Shown here one piece after another: positions 1 through 7,249 of a stretch of 64,000 nucleotides of DNA. The stretch comes from DATBVX01 sp963810775 (lineage in GTDB: Bacteria > Pseudomonadota > Gammaproteobacteria > Steroidobacterales > Steroidobacteraceae): the NCBI GenBank assembly GCA_963810775.1, contig CAWEOT010000005.1, positions 434,001 to 498,000 of the forward strand, in the 5' to 3' direction. Position 1 is the stretch's first letter. Each line of letters begins with the position of its first letter. Under the pieces are notes generated by a model that did not search any database, was not told the origin of the DNA, and worked only from the letters and a program-made list of their open reading frames with translations. The position numbers and the translations under genes were made by a program.

Positions 1-34
1 GCCTTCGTGTATCGCAAATCTGCAGGAATGTTGC

Positions 35-1123
35 TCATGACACCAGAGATCTCCCATTTCTTACGAACGGTGGCTTGACTACCCGAGCTGCGAGCAGCTT
101 GCCGCGAATATCGACCTGCACTCTCTCGCCGGTCGCGACGGGCACGCGGGCGAGGCCGATCGAGCGTTCGAGCGTCGGCGAAAACGTGCCGCTCGTAACC
201 TCACCCTCGCCGGAAGCGCCGACGATGACTTTCTGATGTGAACGAAGCACCCCGCGATCCTCCAGCAGCAACCCGACGAGCTTGCGGGCAGTGCCGGCCG
301 CCTTCACCTTCTGCAGGGCTGCGCGTCCAATGAAGTCACGCTCCGCCGGCTCCCACGCGATCGTCCACCCGAGTCCGGATTCGAGCGGATGCGTGGACTC
401 GTCCATGTCCGAGGAATACAGATTCATGCCAGCTTCGAGCCGCAGAGTGTCACGCGCGCCGAGTCCGCAAGGCCGGACACCCGCCGCGCTCCACGAATTC
501 CAGATCGAAACGGCGCGAGCGGCCGGCACCATCACCTCCCAGCCATCTTCGCCGGTGTAACCGGTCCGTGCGACGAAAAGGTCGGCACATTCGGCGCCGA
601 CAAAGGTGCCAAGTGCGAGCGCGGTACTTCGATGCTCAGCTGGGATCACCTGCGCCGCTTTTTCGCGAGCATTCGGTCCCTGCACGGCAATCATCGCGAG
701 GTCCTTGCGCTCGGTTACCTCGACGCCGTGGGCCGCTGCGCGCGAGCGGATCCAGGCGAGATCCTTGTCGCGTGTTCCGGCGTTGACCACCATGCGAAAC
801 CAGGACTCGGTGAGAAAGTAGACGATGAGGTCATCGAGGATGCCGGCATCTTCTCGCAGCATGCAGCTATAGAGCGCTTTGCCAGGGGTCTGCAGCCGCG
901 CGACGTCGTTGGCAAGCAGATTGCGAAGGAACGGACGCACCCGCGCGCCCTTGAGGTCCGCGATACACATGTGCGAGACGTCGAACATTCCCGCGTCGCG
1001 GCGTACGGCGTGGTGCTCTTCGATCTGCGAGCCGTAGTTGACGGGCATGTCCCAACCGCCGAAATCGACGATGCGGGCGCCGAGCTCCACGTGACGCTGA
1101 TAAAGAGATGTCCTAAGGCCCAT
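35..1123 (-). CDS. gcvT: Aminomethyltransferase, T-protein of the glycine cleavage system
   Basis: T-protein takes the aminomethyl group from lipoylated H-protein, releases ammonia and makes 5,10-methylene-tetrahydrofolate in the cytosol. The 362-residue length fits the family. The N-terminal stretch with GGWDMPVNYG and FDVSHM, the central TGYTGEDGWEV motif, the GLGARDTLRLEAGMNLY region and the C-terminal KPPFVRNG ending are all typical. I chose the ATG at 1123 (MGLRTSLY) over an in-frame codon five residues upstream, because homologues start close to this point. The gene lies just behind a tandem glycine riboswitch and terminator, so glycine should control its expression. gcvH would be expected downstream, beyond the window edge. 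Confidence 0.97.
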   Translation of the reverse strand: MGLRTSLYQRHVELGARIVDFGGWDMPVNYGSQIEEHHAVRRDAGMFDVSHMCIADLKGARVRPFLRNLLANDVARLQTPGKALYSCMLREDAGILDDLIVYFLTESWFRMVVNAGTRDKDLAWIRSRAAAHGVEVTERKDLAMIAVQGPNAREKAAQVIPAEHRSTALALGTFVGAECADLFVARTGYTGEDGWEVMVPAARAVSIWNSWSAAGVRPCGLGARDTLRLEAGMNLYSSDMDESTHPLESGLGWTIAWEPAERDFIGRAALQKVKAAGTARKLVGLLLEDRGVLRSHQKVIVGASGEGEVTSGTFSPTLERSIGLARVPVATGERVQVDIRGKLLAARVVKPPFVRNGRSLVS

Positions 1124-1136
1124 CGATCCCCCGACC

Positions 1137-1173
1137 AAAAAAAAGGGCGGCAGGCCTAGATGGCCGGCCGCCC
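1137..1173 (-). terminator. Intrinsic terminator in the gcvT leader (riboswitch expression platform)
   Basis: On the minus strand, seven GC-rich pairs (GGGCGGC at 1145-1151 with GCCGCCC at 1167-1173) plus an inner GGCC pairing are followed directly by eight T residues (A at 1137-1144 on the plus strand). It lies between the second glycine aptamer and the gcvT start codon, only 13 bases before the ATG. Terminator formation is therefore probably the switched step. Confidence 0.85.
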
Positions 1174-1175
1174 CT

Positions 1176-1368
1176 CTGTCCTGTGACCTGAGAGATCAGG
1201 CGCACTCTGCGCCGCACCCCTTCGGTGGGTTGTGTCATCCCGCGCGCATTGGCGGGGAAGGACAACCGCTCTCCAGAGCTCGTCTTCGAGCCTGCCGTTC
1301 TGGTGCCTGAGCGTTTCCGGGCGGGTTGCGCCTTCGGCGATCCGGGCCAAGGGCCGGATTCTCTCCGG
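1176..1368 (-). ncRNA. Tandem glycine riboswitch controlling gcvT
   Basis: Read on the minus strand, the leader contains two copies of the glycine aptamer core. The first has GGAGAG near 1365, CGCCGAAGGCG near 1335 and a GGAAACGCTCAGGCA segment near 1310-1325. The second has CACCGAAGGGGTG near 1215-1228, CTCTCAGGT near 1185-1195 and AGGACAGAGGGG near 1171-1182. These are hallmark bases of the tandem glycine riboswitch placed before gcv genes. A TATCAT -10-like box lies at 1392-1397 (complement), about the right distance upstream for the transcript start. Aptamer 2 is followed directly by the terminator, so transcriptional control is likely. The upstream CPBP frame runs into this element, which is odd. 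Confidence 0.93.
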
Positions 1369-2328
1369 ACGGGCTGCGACGAGTGGCCGGCATGATAGCC
1401 AAATCAACCGCTGCCCGCACCTGCGCAGCTGCCGCGAGTACCGAAGGCCGAGTCGCCGCGCAGCACAGCGCTGCTGCAACGGCAACGAGGTATCCCACCA
1501 GGCCGTCGAAGCGACTGACCAGAAATGACCAGGTGCCATCGAACATGGGCGTGGTCACTTCGCGGAACAGTGCAATCACCGCGACGAAGCCCGCATGCAG
1601 CCCGATGCAGCCGCCGATGTGACCAGTCAGGCGACGTATCAACGCCAGGAGCATGCCCACCAGGAAGAGCGCCAGCGCCGCATCGCCGATCCGCGCCGGA
1701 TCGGCGAAGGCGCTGAAGTAACGCTGCAGGATCACCCAGCCGCTCGCGAGGTTCACATCTTCAGGCGCGATGCGAACCTTCTCGCCGACGAAATGCACCA
1801 GGGAATACAGCATCGAGGTGAGCACCGCGGCAGTGATCCAATGGCCCTGCCGCGCGAGAGCACTGAACATCGCGCCGCGAAAGAAGGTCTCTTCGATCAA
1901 CGCGACGGTGAAACCGGCCAGCAGCGCGCGCCGGAATTGCCGACAAGCATTCCTGACAGGGAATCGGAGTATTCCGACTCGCACGATACGCACCTGAAGG
2001 ATGCCACAAGCACTGCGCAGACGGCGATCATGAGGATGCCAGCCCCGCGCGCGAAACCCACGGCTACACTGCCCAGGAACACGCGCGGCGGTGCGCCATA
2101 GCCCAGCGCCTCGCGATTCGCCAGATCCTCCCGCCTGAACAGGAGCCAAGCGCCGACCAGGAACGCGAGCATGGCGATGCGGTTGAATACGCGGTGCAGG
2201 GGGAATACCTGCAGCGCCGACAACCCTTTCTGGACCAGGGGACTGAGGGCCGCCGCGAGCAGCAATGAAGCCCCGATCAGAAGTACAAAGAGCGTCAACA
2301 CCCAGGTCACTGATTGATTTCGCTTCAC
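1235..2328 (-). pseudogene. CPBP-family intramembrane glutamic protease, interrupted by a frameshift
   Basis: The N-terminal part (GTG start at 2328, VKRNQSVTW) has two or three hydrophobic segments and stays open in one frame to about 1937. The C-terminal part continues one base out of phase from about 1935 and carries the CPBP/Abi motif EETFFRG, later FVGEK and a GLHAGF segment, all typical of membrane-embedded Rce1-type proteases. A single lost base near 1937, where AA may have been AAA, would restore one frame reading VG-K-FRRALLAGF. The C-terminal frame shows no stop where homologues end and runs on over the first glycine aptamer to 1235, so the last 40 or so residues are doubtful. It could be a decayed gene or a sequence error. 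Confidence 0.7.
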
Positions 2329-2379
2329 TGCAGTCTCATGATCCGATCGGGTGGCGTTCGTCTGAACGCGGGGTAAGTC

Positions 2380-3117
2380 ATGGCGGCGAAGATCGAAACG
2401 GACGAAGTGTACCGGGACGCGCGCTCGGCGGTGTCGGACTTCAAATTCGACCAGGCCGTTGCCACCGTCTTCGACGACATGGTGACCCGGTCCGTGCCCT
2501 TCTATGTCGAGATCCAGCGCATGATCGCGGAGATGGCACGGGATTTCGTGACACCCGAGAGCAACGTCTACGACCTCGGCTGCTCGACCGGCACCACCTT
2601 CATCAACATGCATCGCAGCCTCGATCCCAGCGTCCGCTTCGTCGGCATCGACAACGCTGCCGAGATGCTCGACCGCTGTCGCAGCAAGATGAGCCAGCAC
2701 GGCGTTGACCGGCAGGTCGAGCTGCGGTGCGCCGATCTCAACGAGGGCATCGAGATCGAGAACGCCTCGCTCGCGATGCTGATACTGACACTGCAATTCA
2801 TCCGGCCATTGCGCCGTAACCGACTGCTCGCCGACATCTACCGCGGCCTCAACCCGCAGGGTTGCGTGATCGTCGTCGAGAAGGTGCTGGGGGAGGAATC
2901 GCTCCTCAATCGGCTCTTCATCGACTACTACTACGAGATGAAGCGCCGCCACGGCTACAGCGAGCTCGAGATCAGCCAGAAGCGCGAGGCGCTCGAGAAC
3001 GTGCTGGTTCCCTACAAGCTGCTCGAGAATCGCGAGCTGTTGCTGGAGACCGGCTTCAGCAGCGTCGACGTGTTCTTCAAGTGGTACAACTTCTGCGGTC
3101 TCGTAGCGGTGAAGTAA
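2380..3117 (+). CDS. cmoA: Carboxy-S-adenosyl-L-methionine synthase
   Basis: CmoA converts S-adenosylmethionine and prephenate to carboxy-SAM, the donor for the cmo5U modification of tRNA wobble uridines. The 245-residue protein has the SAM-binding Rossmann motif DLGCSTGTT (about residues 66-74), the acidic GIDNA loop, and family-specific stretches such as FKFDQAVATVFDDMV, RSVPFY, LQFI and EKVLGEE. The C-terminal FFKWYNFCGLVAVK ending also matches CmoA. It abuts the ICMT-like gene with no gap. The partner cmoB is not in this window. A chorismate mutase lies two genes downstream; because CmoA uses prephenate, the chorismate mutase product, the neighbourhood may be meaningful. Confidence 0.95.
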   Translation: MAAKIETDEVYRDARSAVSDFKFDQAVATVFDDMVTRSVPFYVEIQRMIAEMARDFVTPESNVYDLGCSTGTTFINMHRSLDPSVRFVGIDNAAEMLDRCRSKMSQHGVDRQVELRCADLNEGIEIENASLAMLILTLQFIRPLRRNRLLADIYRGLNPQGCVIVVEKVLGEESLLNRLFIDYYYEMKRRHGYSELEISQKREALENVLVPYKLLENRELLLETGFSSVDVFFKWYNFCGLVAVK

Positions 3118-3826
3118 ATGGTGGCGCTCGGCCGGTTCCTGTTTCGCTACCGAAACATCATCTTTCCGTTCTTGTGCCTGCTGGTCCTGCTGCCGGGGCC
3201 GCGCCTGTTCGAGAATCCGCTGACGGCTGCGTGCGTGGGGGCAGCGTTTGCGATCCTGGGTCAGCTGGTGCGCGCCGGAACGATCGGGCTGCGCTATATC
3301 GTGCGGGGCGGACGTGGCGGCCGAGTCTATGCTGATGATCTCGTCACCGAGGGGATCTACTCCCACTGCCGCAACCCGATGTACGTCGGCAATATCCTGA
3401 TCGTCATCGGTGTGGCGCTCGCATCGAACTCGCTGACGACACTGCTGGTCGCGTTGCCGCTCGTGGTGCTCGCCTACGCCGCCATCATCGCCGCCGAGGA
3501 ACAATTCCTGCGCGACAAGTTCGGCGCCGGGTTCGAAGACTATTGCCGCGACGTGCCGCGCTGGCTGCCCCGGTTCAAGGGGCTCGGCACGACACTCTCG
3601 CAGTCGCAGTTTCATTGGCGCCGGCTCCTCGTAAAGGAGTACGGCACACCCTTCGGCTGGATCGGCGTCCTGATCCTCGCGACGCTCTACAACCTCAGCC
3701 GTGATGGCTGGACTCCCGAGGAGCTCGCGCATCGCAACGTCATTGCTGCAGGTCCTCGCGGCCGCGGCGGCGCTCTGGCTCACTGTCTGGGTCCTCAAGA
3801 AGACCCGCATCGTGGTGGCAGACTGA
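3118..3826 (+). pseudogene. ICMT/PEMT-like membrane methyltransferase with a C-terminal frameshift
   Basis: The N-terminal 195 residues form an isoprenylcysteine-carboxylmethyltransferase-type protein. It has hydrophobic helices near residues 10-30 and 35-55, the SHCRNPMYVGN motif at about 82-92, a long hydrophobic pair at 95-125, and the conserved AAEEQFLRDKFGAGFEDYCRDVPRWLPR end. Near 3695-3715 the frame is lost. Reading one base later gives a hydrophobic helix, LLQVLAAAAALWLTVWVL, a basic tail and a stop at 3824-3826. That stop overlaps the ATG of the chorismate mutase gene (TGATG), which supports it as the true end. In the original frame the gene would seem fused to chorismate mutase; I read that as an artefact of one extra base. 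The substrate is unknown. Confidence 0.72.
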
Positions 3827-4179
3827 TGCGCGGCCAACGCAAGATCGCACGGCCCGTGCCAATCGCCAGAGTGGAGCCCGCCGCGCCGGTACTTTCCGCA
3901 GCTGCAGCCCTCGACCTGGGCTGCTTACGTGAGGAACTGGATACGATCAACCAGGAGCTTCTCGCACTGCTTGAAAGACGCGGCCGCATCGTGCACCAGG
4001 TGATGCAGATCAAGCGGGAGTGCGCGCTGCCGGCGCATGATCCGGAACGCGAGCGTCGCATGGTGGAAGCGCTCCTCAGCTCCGCATCCGACGTGTATCC
4101 CCGCGCCGCGCTCGAACGCGTGTTTGCCACCATCTTCGAGGTTTCGCGGGCGCTCATCAGCAGCCCCACCGCGAAATAG
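3826..4179 (+). CDS. Chorismate mutase, AroQ type
   Basis: The 117-residue protein has the all-helical AroQ pattern: LREELDTINQELLALLERRG (about residues 40-58), then a helix ending in IKRE, a DPERERRMVEALL helix and a final VFATIFEVSRALI helix. The catalytic set is visible: an early Arg, the Arg in ERRG, Lys in IKRE, and the ERE/R of helix 2. Its job is chorismate to prephenate. An unusual 35-residue Ala/Pro-rich N-terminus precedes the domain. Its start overlaps the stop of the frameshifted methyltransferase gene. It is a monofunctional mutase, with no prephenate dehydratase or dehydrogenase domain attached. With cmoA close upstream it could feed prephenate to carboxy-SAM synthesis; that is inference. 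Confidence 0.8.
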   Translation: MRGQRKIARPVPIARVEPAAPVLSAAAALDLGCLREELDTINQELLALLERRGRIVHQVMQIKRECALPAHDPERERRMVEALLSSASDVYPRAALERVFATIFEVSRALISSPTAK

Positions 4180-4342
4180 TGCGGCGCGTCAGTGCGCCGG
4201 CATGGAGCGAGCGCACCTTCCTAAGGTATCTTTGCGCCCCTTTGAGCCAGCCCGCGCGTTGACCGCGCGGCACAGGGGATCCCATCAGATTTCTTGGAGC
4301 CAAGACCGACGTCTGCTCTGAGCTGCGAGGGACAGTTCCGCC

Positions 4343-4810
4343 ATGAAACATCTGACAGAAGCCTTTGTTGCGTTGTTCGCATTGCCGCTTCTCGCGGCGT
4401 GTGCATCTTCCGGCGATACGCGCGGCGGCAATGGCACGATCGAACAGGTGCAGCAGGTCGAACGACAGCGTTTCGCCGCCCTGACCGCACAAGATCTCGC
4501 CGCCCTCGATCCGCTGTTGGCGGACGAGCTTCTGTACTGCCACTCCACCGGCCAGGTCGAGAACAAGCAGCAATTTCTCGAGACCATCCGCTCGGGGCGC
4601 ATTCGCTACGAGTCGATCGACGTGCATGAATTCCAGGCGCGCCTGTATGGAACAGTCGCCATCGGCACGGGCTACATCACCGTGCGAGGCCAGCTCGGTG
4701 GCCAACCGATGACGCTCGAGATTCGATACACGGACGCGTACGCCTGGCGCGCCGGGCACTGGCAGCTCATCAACTGGCAGTCCACGCGGCTGCCGCCAGC
4801 CCCACGCTGA
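4343..4810 (+). CDS. SnoaL/NTF2-like (DUF4440-type) predicted lipoprotein
   Basis: The 155-residue protein has a lipoprotein signal: a basic and hydrophobic start, then LPLLAAC with Cys at residue 20. The mature part matches the NTF2-like cone fold of the DUF4440 type: an acidic first helix (EQVQQVERQRFAALTAQDLAALDPLLADELLYCHSTGQVENKQQFLETIRSG), then beta strands ending in a TDAYAWRAGHWQLINWQST pattern. No enzymatic residues can be assigned. A GAGGGA-like ribosome site lies about 11 bases before the ATG. It stands alone between the chorismate mutase and ispG genes. The 163 bases before it show no clear structure. Confidence 0.75.
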   Translation: MKHLTEAFVALFALPLLAACASSGDTRGGNGTIEQVQQVERQRFAALTAQDLAALDPLLADELLYCHSTGQVENKQQFLETIRSGRIRYESIDVHEFQARLYGTVAIGTGYITVRGQLGGQPMTLEIRYTDAYAWRAGHWQLINWQSTRLPPAPR

Positions 4811-4887
4811 ATCTACGTTCGGCCTGCGAGCGGGCTGCCGCTAGCCTGGTGCGCTAGAATTCGCGCCTCCTCCCGGAACGCCTGCTG

Positions 4888-6114
4888 ATGCCCCTCAATC
4901 GCCGTCACTCCATCGCCGTCCACGTCGGCCGAGTCCAGATCGGAGGCGGCGCGCCGATCGTCGTGCAGTCGATGACCAATACCGACACCGCCGATGCGGA
5001 GGGCACCGCCCGGCAGGTGAAATCACTCGCCCTCGCCGGTTCCGAGCTGGTGCGCATCACCGTCAACACTACCGAGGCCGCGGCGCAGGTAGCTGCGATT
5101 CGCGAACGACTGGATCAGGCCGGTGTACACGTGCCGCTCATCGGTGACTTTCATTTCAACGGTCACAAGCTTCTCAAGGAGCACCCGGCCTGTGCGCAGG
5201 CCCTGCACAAGTACCGCATCAATCCCGGCAATGTCGGACGCGGCAGCAAACGCGACCCGCAATTCGCCGAGATGATCGAAGTCGCCTGTCGCTACGACAA
5301 GCCAGTGCGCATCGGCGTGAATTGGGGCAGCCTCGACCAGGACCTGTTGACGCGACTGATGGACGAGAACTCGAAGCGCGCCGAGCCGCTGGATGCCGTC
5401 GAAGTGATGCGTGAAGCCATCGTCCTGTCGGGACTTGAAAGCGCGCGCCGCGCCGAGGAACTTGGGCTCAGGCACGATCGCATCATCATCAGCGCGAAGG
5501 TGAGCGGCGTGCAGGACCTGATCGCCGTGTACCGCAACCTCGCATCGCGCTGCGACTACCCGCTGCATCTCGGCCTTACGGAAGCGGGCATGGGCTCAAA
5601 GGGCATCGTCGCGTCGACGGCGGCGATGGCAGTGCTGCTGCAGGAAGGGATCGGCGACACGATTCGTGTCTCACTCACTCCGGAGCCGGGCGGCGATCGC
5701 ACCAACGAAGTTATCGTCGCGCAGGAGATCTTGCAGACCATGGGCCTGCGCTCATTCATGCCGATGGTCGTGGCGTGTCCCGGCTGTGGGCGCACTACCA
5801 GCACGTATTTCCAGGAACTGGCGCAGAAGATCCAGGGTCACATCCGTCAGCGCATGCCGGAATGGCGCAAACGCCACGCGGGCGTGGAAGACATGACGGT
5901 CGCGGTGATGGGTTGTGTGGTGAATGGACCCGGCGAGAGCAAGCACGCGAGCATTGGCATCAGTTTGCCGGGCACTGGCGAGCGCCCGGTCGCACCGGTC
6001 TATGTCGATGGCGAGAAGACCGTGACGCTCAAAGGCGAGCGCATCGCGGAGGAATTTCAGCAGCTCGTGGAAGAGTACGTGGAGCGTAAGTACCCCGAGG
6101 AGCCTTCACCATGA
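4888..6114 (+). CDS. ispG: 4-hydroxy-3-methylbut-2-en-1-yl diphosphate synthase
   Basis: IspG (GcpE) is the 4Fe-4S enzyme that reduces MEcPP to HMBPP in the non-mevalonate isoprenoid pathway. The 408-residue sequence has the family start (PIVVQSMTNTDTADAE), the GNVGRG segment, TEAGMGSKGIVAS, the iron-sulfur motif ACPGCGRT and the third cysteine in MGCVVNGPGESKHA. It is about 35 residues longer than the E. coli enzyme, mostly between the cysteine motifs. A TAGAAT -10-like box at 4855-4860 could give a short leader. The last codons overlap phhB by four bases (ATGA), suggesting coupled translation. Confidence 0.97.
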   Translation: MPLNRRHSIAVHVGRVQIGGGAPIVVQSMTNTDTADAEGTARQVKSLALAGSELVRITVNTTEAAAQVAAIRERLDQAGVHVPLIGDFHFNGHKLLKEHPACAQALHKYRINPGNVGRGSKRDPQFAEMIEVACRYDKPVRIGVNWGSLDQDLLTRLMDENSKRAEPLDAVEVMREAIVLSGLESARRAEELGLRHDRIIISAKVSGVQDLIAVYRNLASRCDYPLHLGLTEAGMGSKGIVASTAAMAVLLQEGIGDTIRVSLTPEPGGDRTNEVIVAQEILQTMGLRSFMPMVVACPGCGRTTSTYFQELAQKIQGHIRQRMPEWRKRHAGVEDMTVAVMGCVVNGPGESKHASIGISLPGTGERPVAPVYVDGEKTVTLKGERIAEEFQQLVEEYVERKYPEEPSP

Positions 6115-6446
6115 CTGAGCTCGTCGATCGCAAATGCGTGCCCTGCGAGGGCGGTGTTCCTGCCCTGACAGCAGCTGAAGCGCGGAAATATCTGGCCAAG
6201 CTCGATGCCGCTTGGAGGCTTTCCGACGACGCACGCCAGATCCGGCGCGAATTTCGCTTCAAGGATTTCTTCCGCACCATGAGTTTCGTCAACGCGCTGG
6301 CGCATGTCGCCAATGTCGAGGACCATCATCCTGACCTGGAAGTCGGTTACAACCAGTGCAACGTGCGTTTCACGACGCATGCAATCCAGGGCCTGTCCGA
6401 AAACGACTTCATCTGCGCCGCGAAGATCGACCGCCTCGCTCGCTGA
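6111..6446 (+). CDS. phhB: Pterin-4a-carbinolamine dehydratase
   Basis: This 111-residue protein is of the PCD/DCoH family, which dehydrates 4a-hydroxytetrahydrobiopterin and so recycles the pterin cofactor of phenylalanine hydroxylase. The signature EDHHPDLEVGYNQCNVRF (about residues 70-88) holds the catalytic histidines, followed by a conserved TTHAIQGLSENDFICAAKID end. The N-terminal CxxC pair (CVPCEGG) is common in bacterial members. It overlaps the ispG stop by four bases. No phenylalanine hydroxylase gene lies in the window, so the physiological partner is not visible. Confidence 0.93.
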   Translation: MTELVDRKCVPCEGGVPALTAAEARKYLAKLDAAWRLSDDARQIRREFRFKDFFRTMSFVNALAHVANVEDHHPDLEVGYNQCNVRFTTHAIQGLSENDFICAAKIDRLAR

Positions 6447-6466
6447 TTATTTGCAGAGCAGTCCGG

Positions 6467-6684
6467 TCTGGCCGCCGGGTGGGTGAGCCTCGAGCTCGTG
6501 GAGCCAATGCGCAGCGACGACACTTGAGCGAGGAACGCTCAAGGTCGCGCGCGAACCCTCAGTCCGGGCGGCGATCAGACGCCGATAGGTCAGCTTGCCA
6601 GCAGTGAATCCGGTCTGATCGCTGATCGCCCGGACAGAGGGCATTAGCTACACGAGCTCGAGGCACACCCACCCAGCGACCAGA
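6467..6684. repeat. Inverted-repeat element with 44-bp arms (MITE-like or structured RNA)
   Basis: The arms at 6467-6510 and 6641-6684 are inverted copies, matching at 39 of 44 positions by eye; the best block contains CCTCGAGCTCGTG. Inside are nested smaller hairpins: CTTGAGCG/CGCTCAAG at 6524-6544, and GGCGATCAGAC paired with GTCTGATCGC around 6570-6623. No frame in it looks like a protein gene. It starts 20 bases after the phhB stop. I saw no second copy in this window and no target-site duplication. Together with the neighbouring repeat it fills the 581-base gene-free stretch from 6447 to 7027. The remaining bases of that stretch (6685-6738 and 6890-7027) show nothing I can name. Confidence 0.6.
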
Positions 6685-6738
6685 TCGTCCTGCTTTGATC
6701 CAAAGAGGCGCAGCCGCCAGATCTTTGCTCTCAACTTC

Positions 6739-6889
6739 GGACGAGACGGACATTGCGGTCGGGGGGATTGTGCCAACTCGGGCGAGCAATGTTTGCGGGG
6801 ATACATCTTCAGATAGCACCGTCATCGGGCGTGATCAGCCCGGAGTTGGCACAACCCCCCACCCAATGGCCGGCTCGGACTACTCTGTC
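6739..6889 (+). repeat. 151-bp dispersed repeat, copy 1
   Basis: This segment is about 85% identical by eye, in inverted orientation, to 25100-25250. Conserved blocks include GGACATTGCGGTCGGGG, GGGCGAGCAAT, GGTCAGCCCGGAGTTGGCAC-type bases and ACCCAATGGCCGGCTCGGA. It holds an internal inverted repeat: GGGGGGATTGTGCCAACTCGGGC near 6761-6783 against GCCCGGAGTTGGCACAACCCCCC at 6838-6860. Both copies are the same length and end at matching bases, so this is a bounded element rather than chance similarity. Confidence 0.75.
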
Positions 6890-7027
6890 CTTCGCGTCGC
6901 AGCAAGTTCCTGTCGGCGATGAGAGACAGCTCGCAATTCGACAATTTCGCGCCCGAAACTTGCCGTCAAACAACATTCCTTTCCCGAACCAGCGCTAGCG
7001 TGTCCGGGCCCATTTTGAAGGTACCGT

Positions 7028-7249
7028 ATGCGCAACCCGAATCTGGCTTTACAGAATCTGGCAGGTGAAAAGCAGCGCCCTGCTTCGTCCACTGGCGTGC
7101 GCTTCCGCGAGACCGAGCGCATGTTGTCGCCGTTCGAAGTGGACGCGTTGCTCACCAGTTCCGGACTGTTCGGCGGTCGCGAGCGCCGCATGCTCAGCGA
7201 CTTCCAGGACAACCATTCCGGCGACTTTCACCTGTTCCGGATCTTCTGA
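7028..7249 (+). CDS. Small hypothetical protein (73 aa)
   Basis: An unrecognised 73-residue frame opens with an ATG preceded by GAAGGT six bases upstream, an acceptable ribosome site. The protein has a polar N-terminal half, a segment SPFEVDALLTSSGLFGG that could be helical, and no signal peptide or membrane segment. It follows the repeat region and its last 22 bases overlap the end of the convergent acyl-CoA dehydrogenase gene. Open frames on the other strand through the same stretch look less protein-like. Existence as a gene is uncertain. Confidence 0.35.
   Translation: MRNPNLALQNLAGEKQRPASSTGVRFRETERMLSPFEVDALLTSSGLFGGRERRMLSDFQDNHSGDFHLFRIF

Noticed and set aside
1897..3837. A 646-residue open frame on the minus strand across cmoA and the methyltransferase gene
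   Set aside because: Most of it is antisense to clear plus-strand genes and has His/Asp/Glu-rich shadow composition. Only its last part (from about 2328 down) is real, as the N-terminus of the CPBP gene.
6559..6825. Short frames across the repeats at 6.5-6.9 kb
   Set aside because: They exist in several frames on both strands and follow the repeat sequence, with no ribosome sites.
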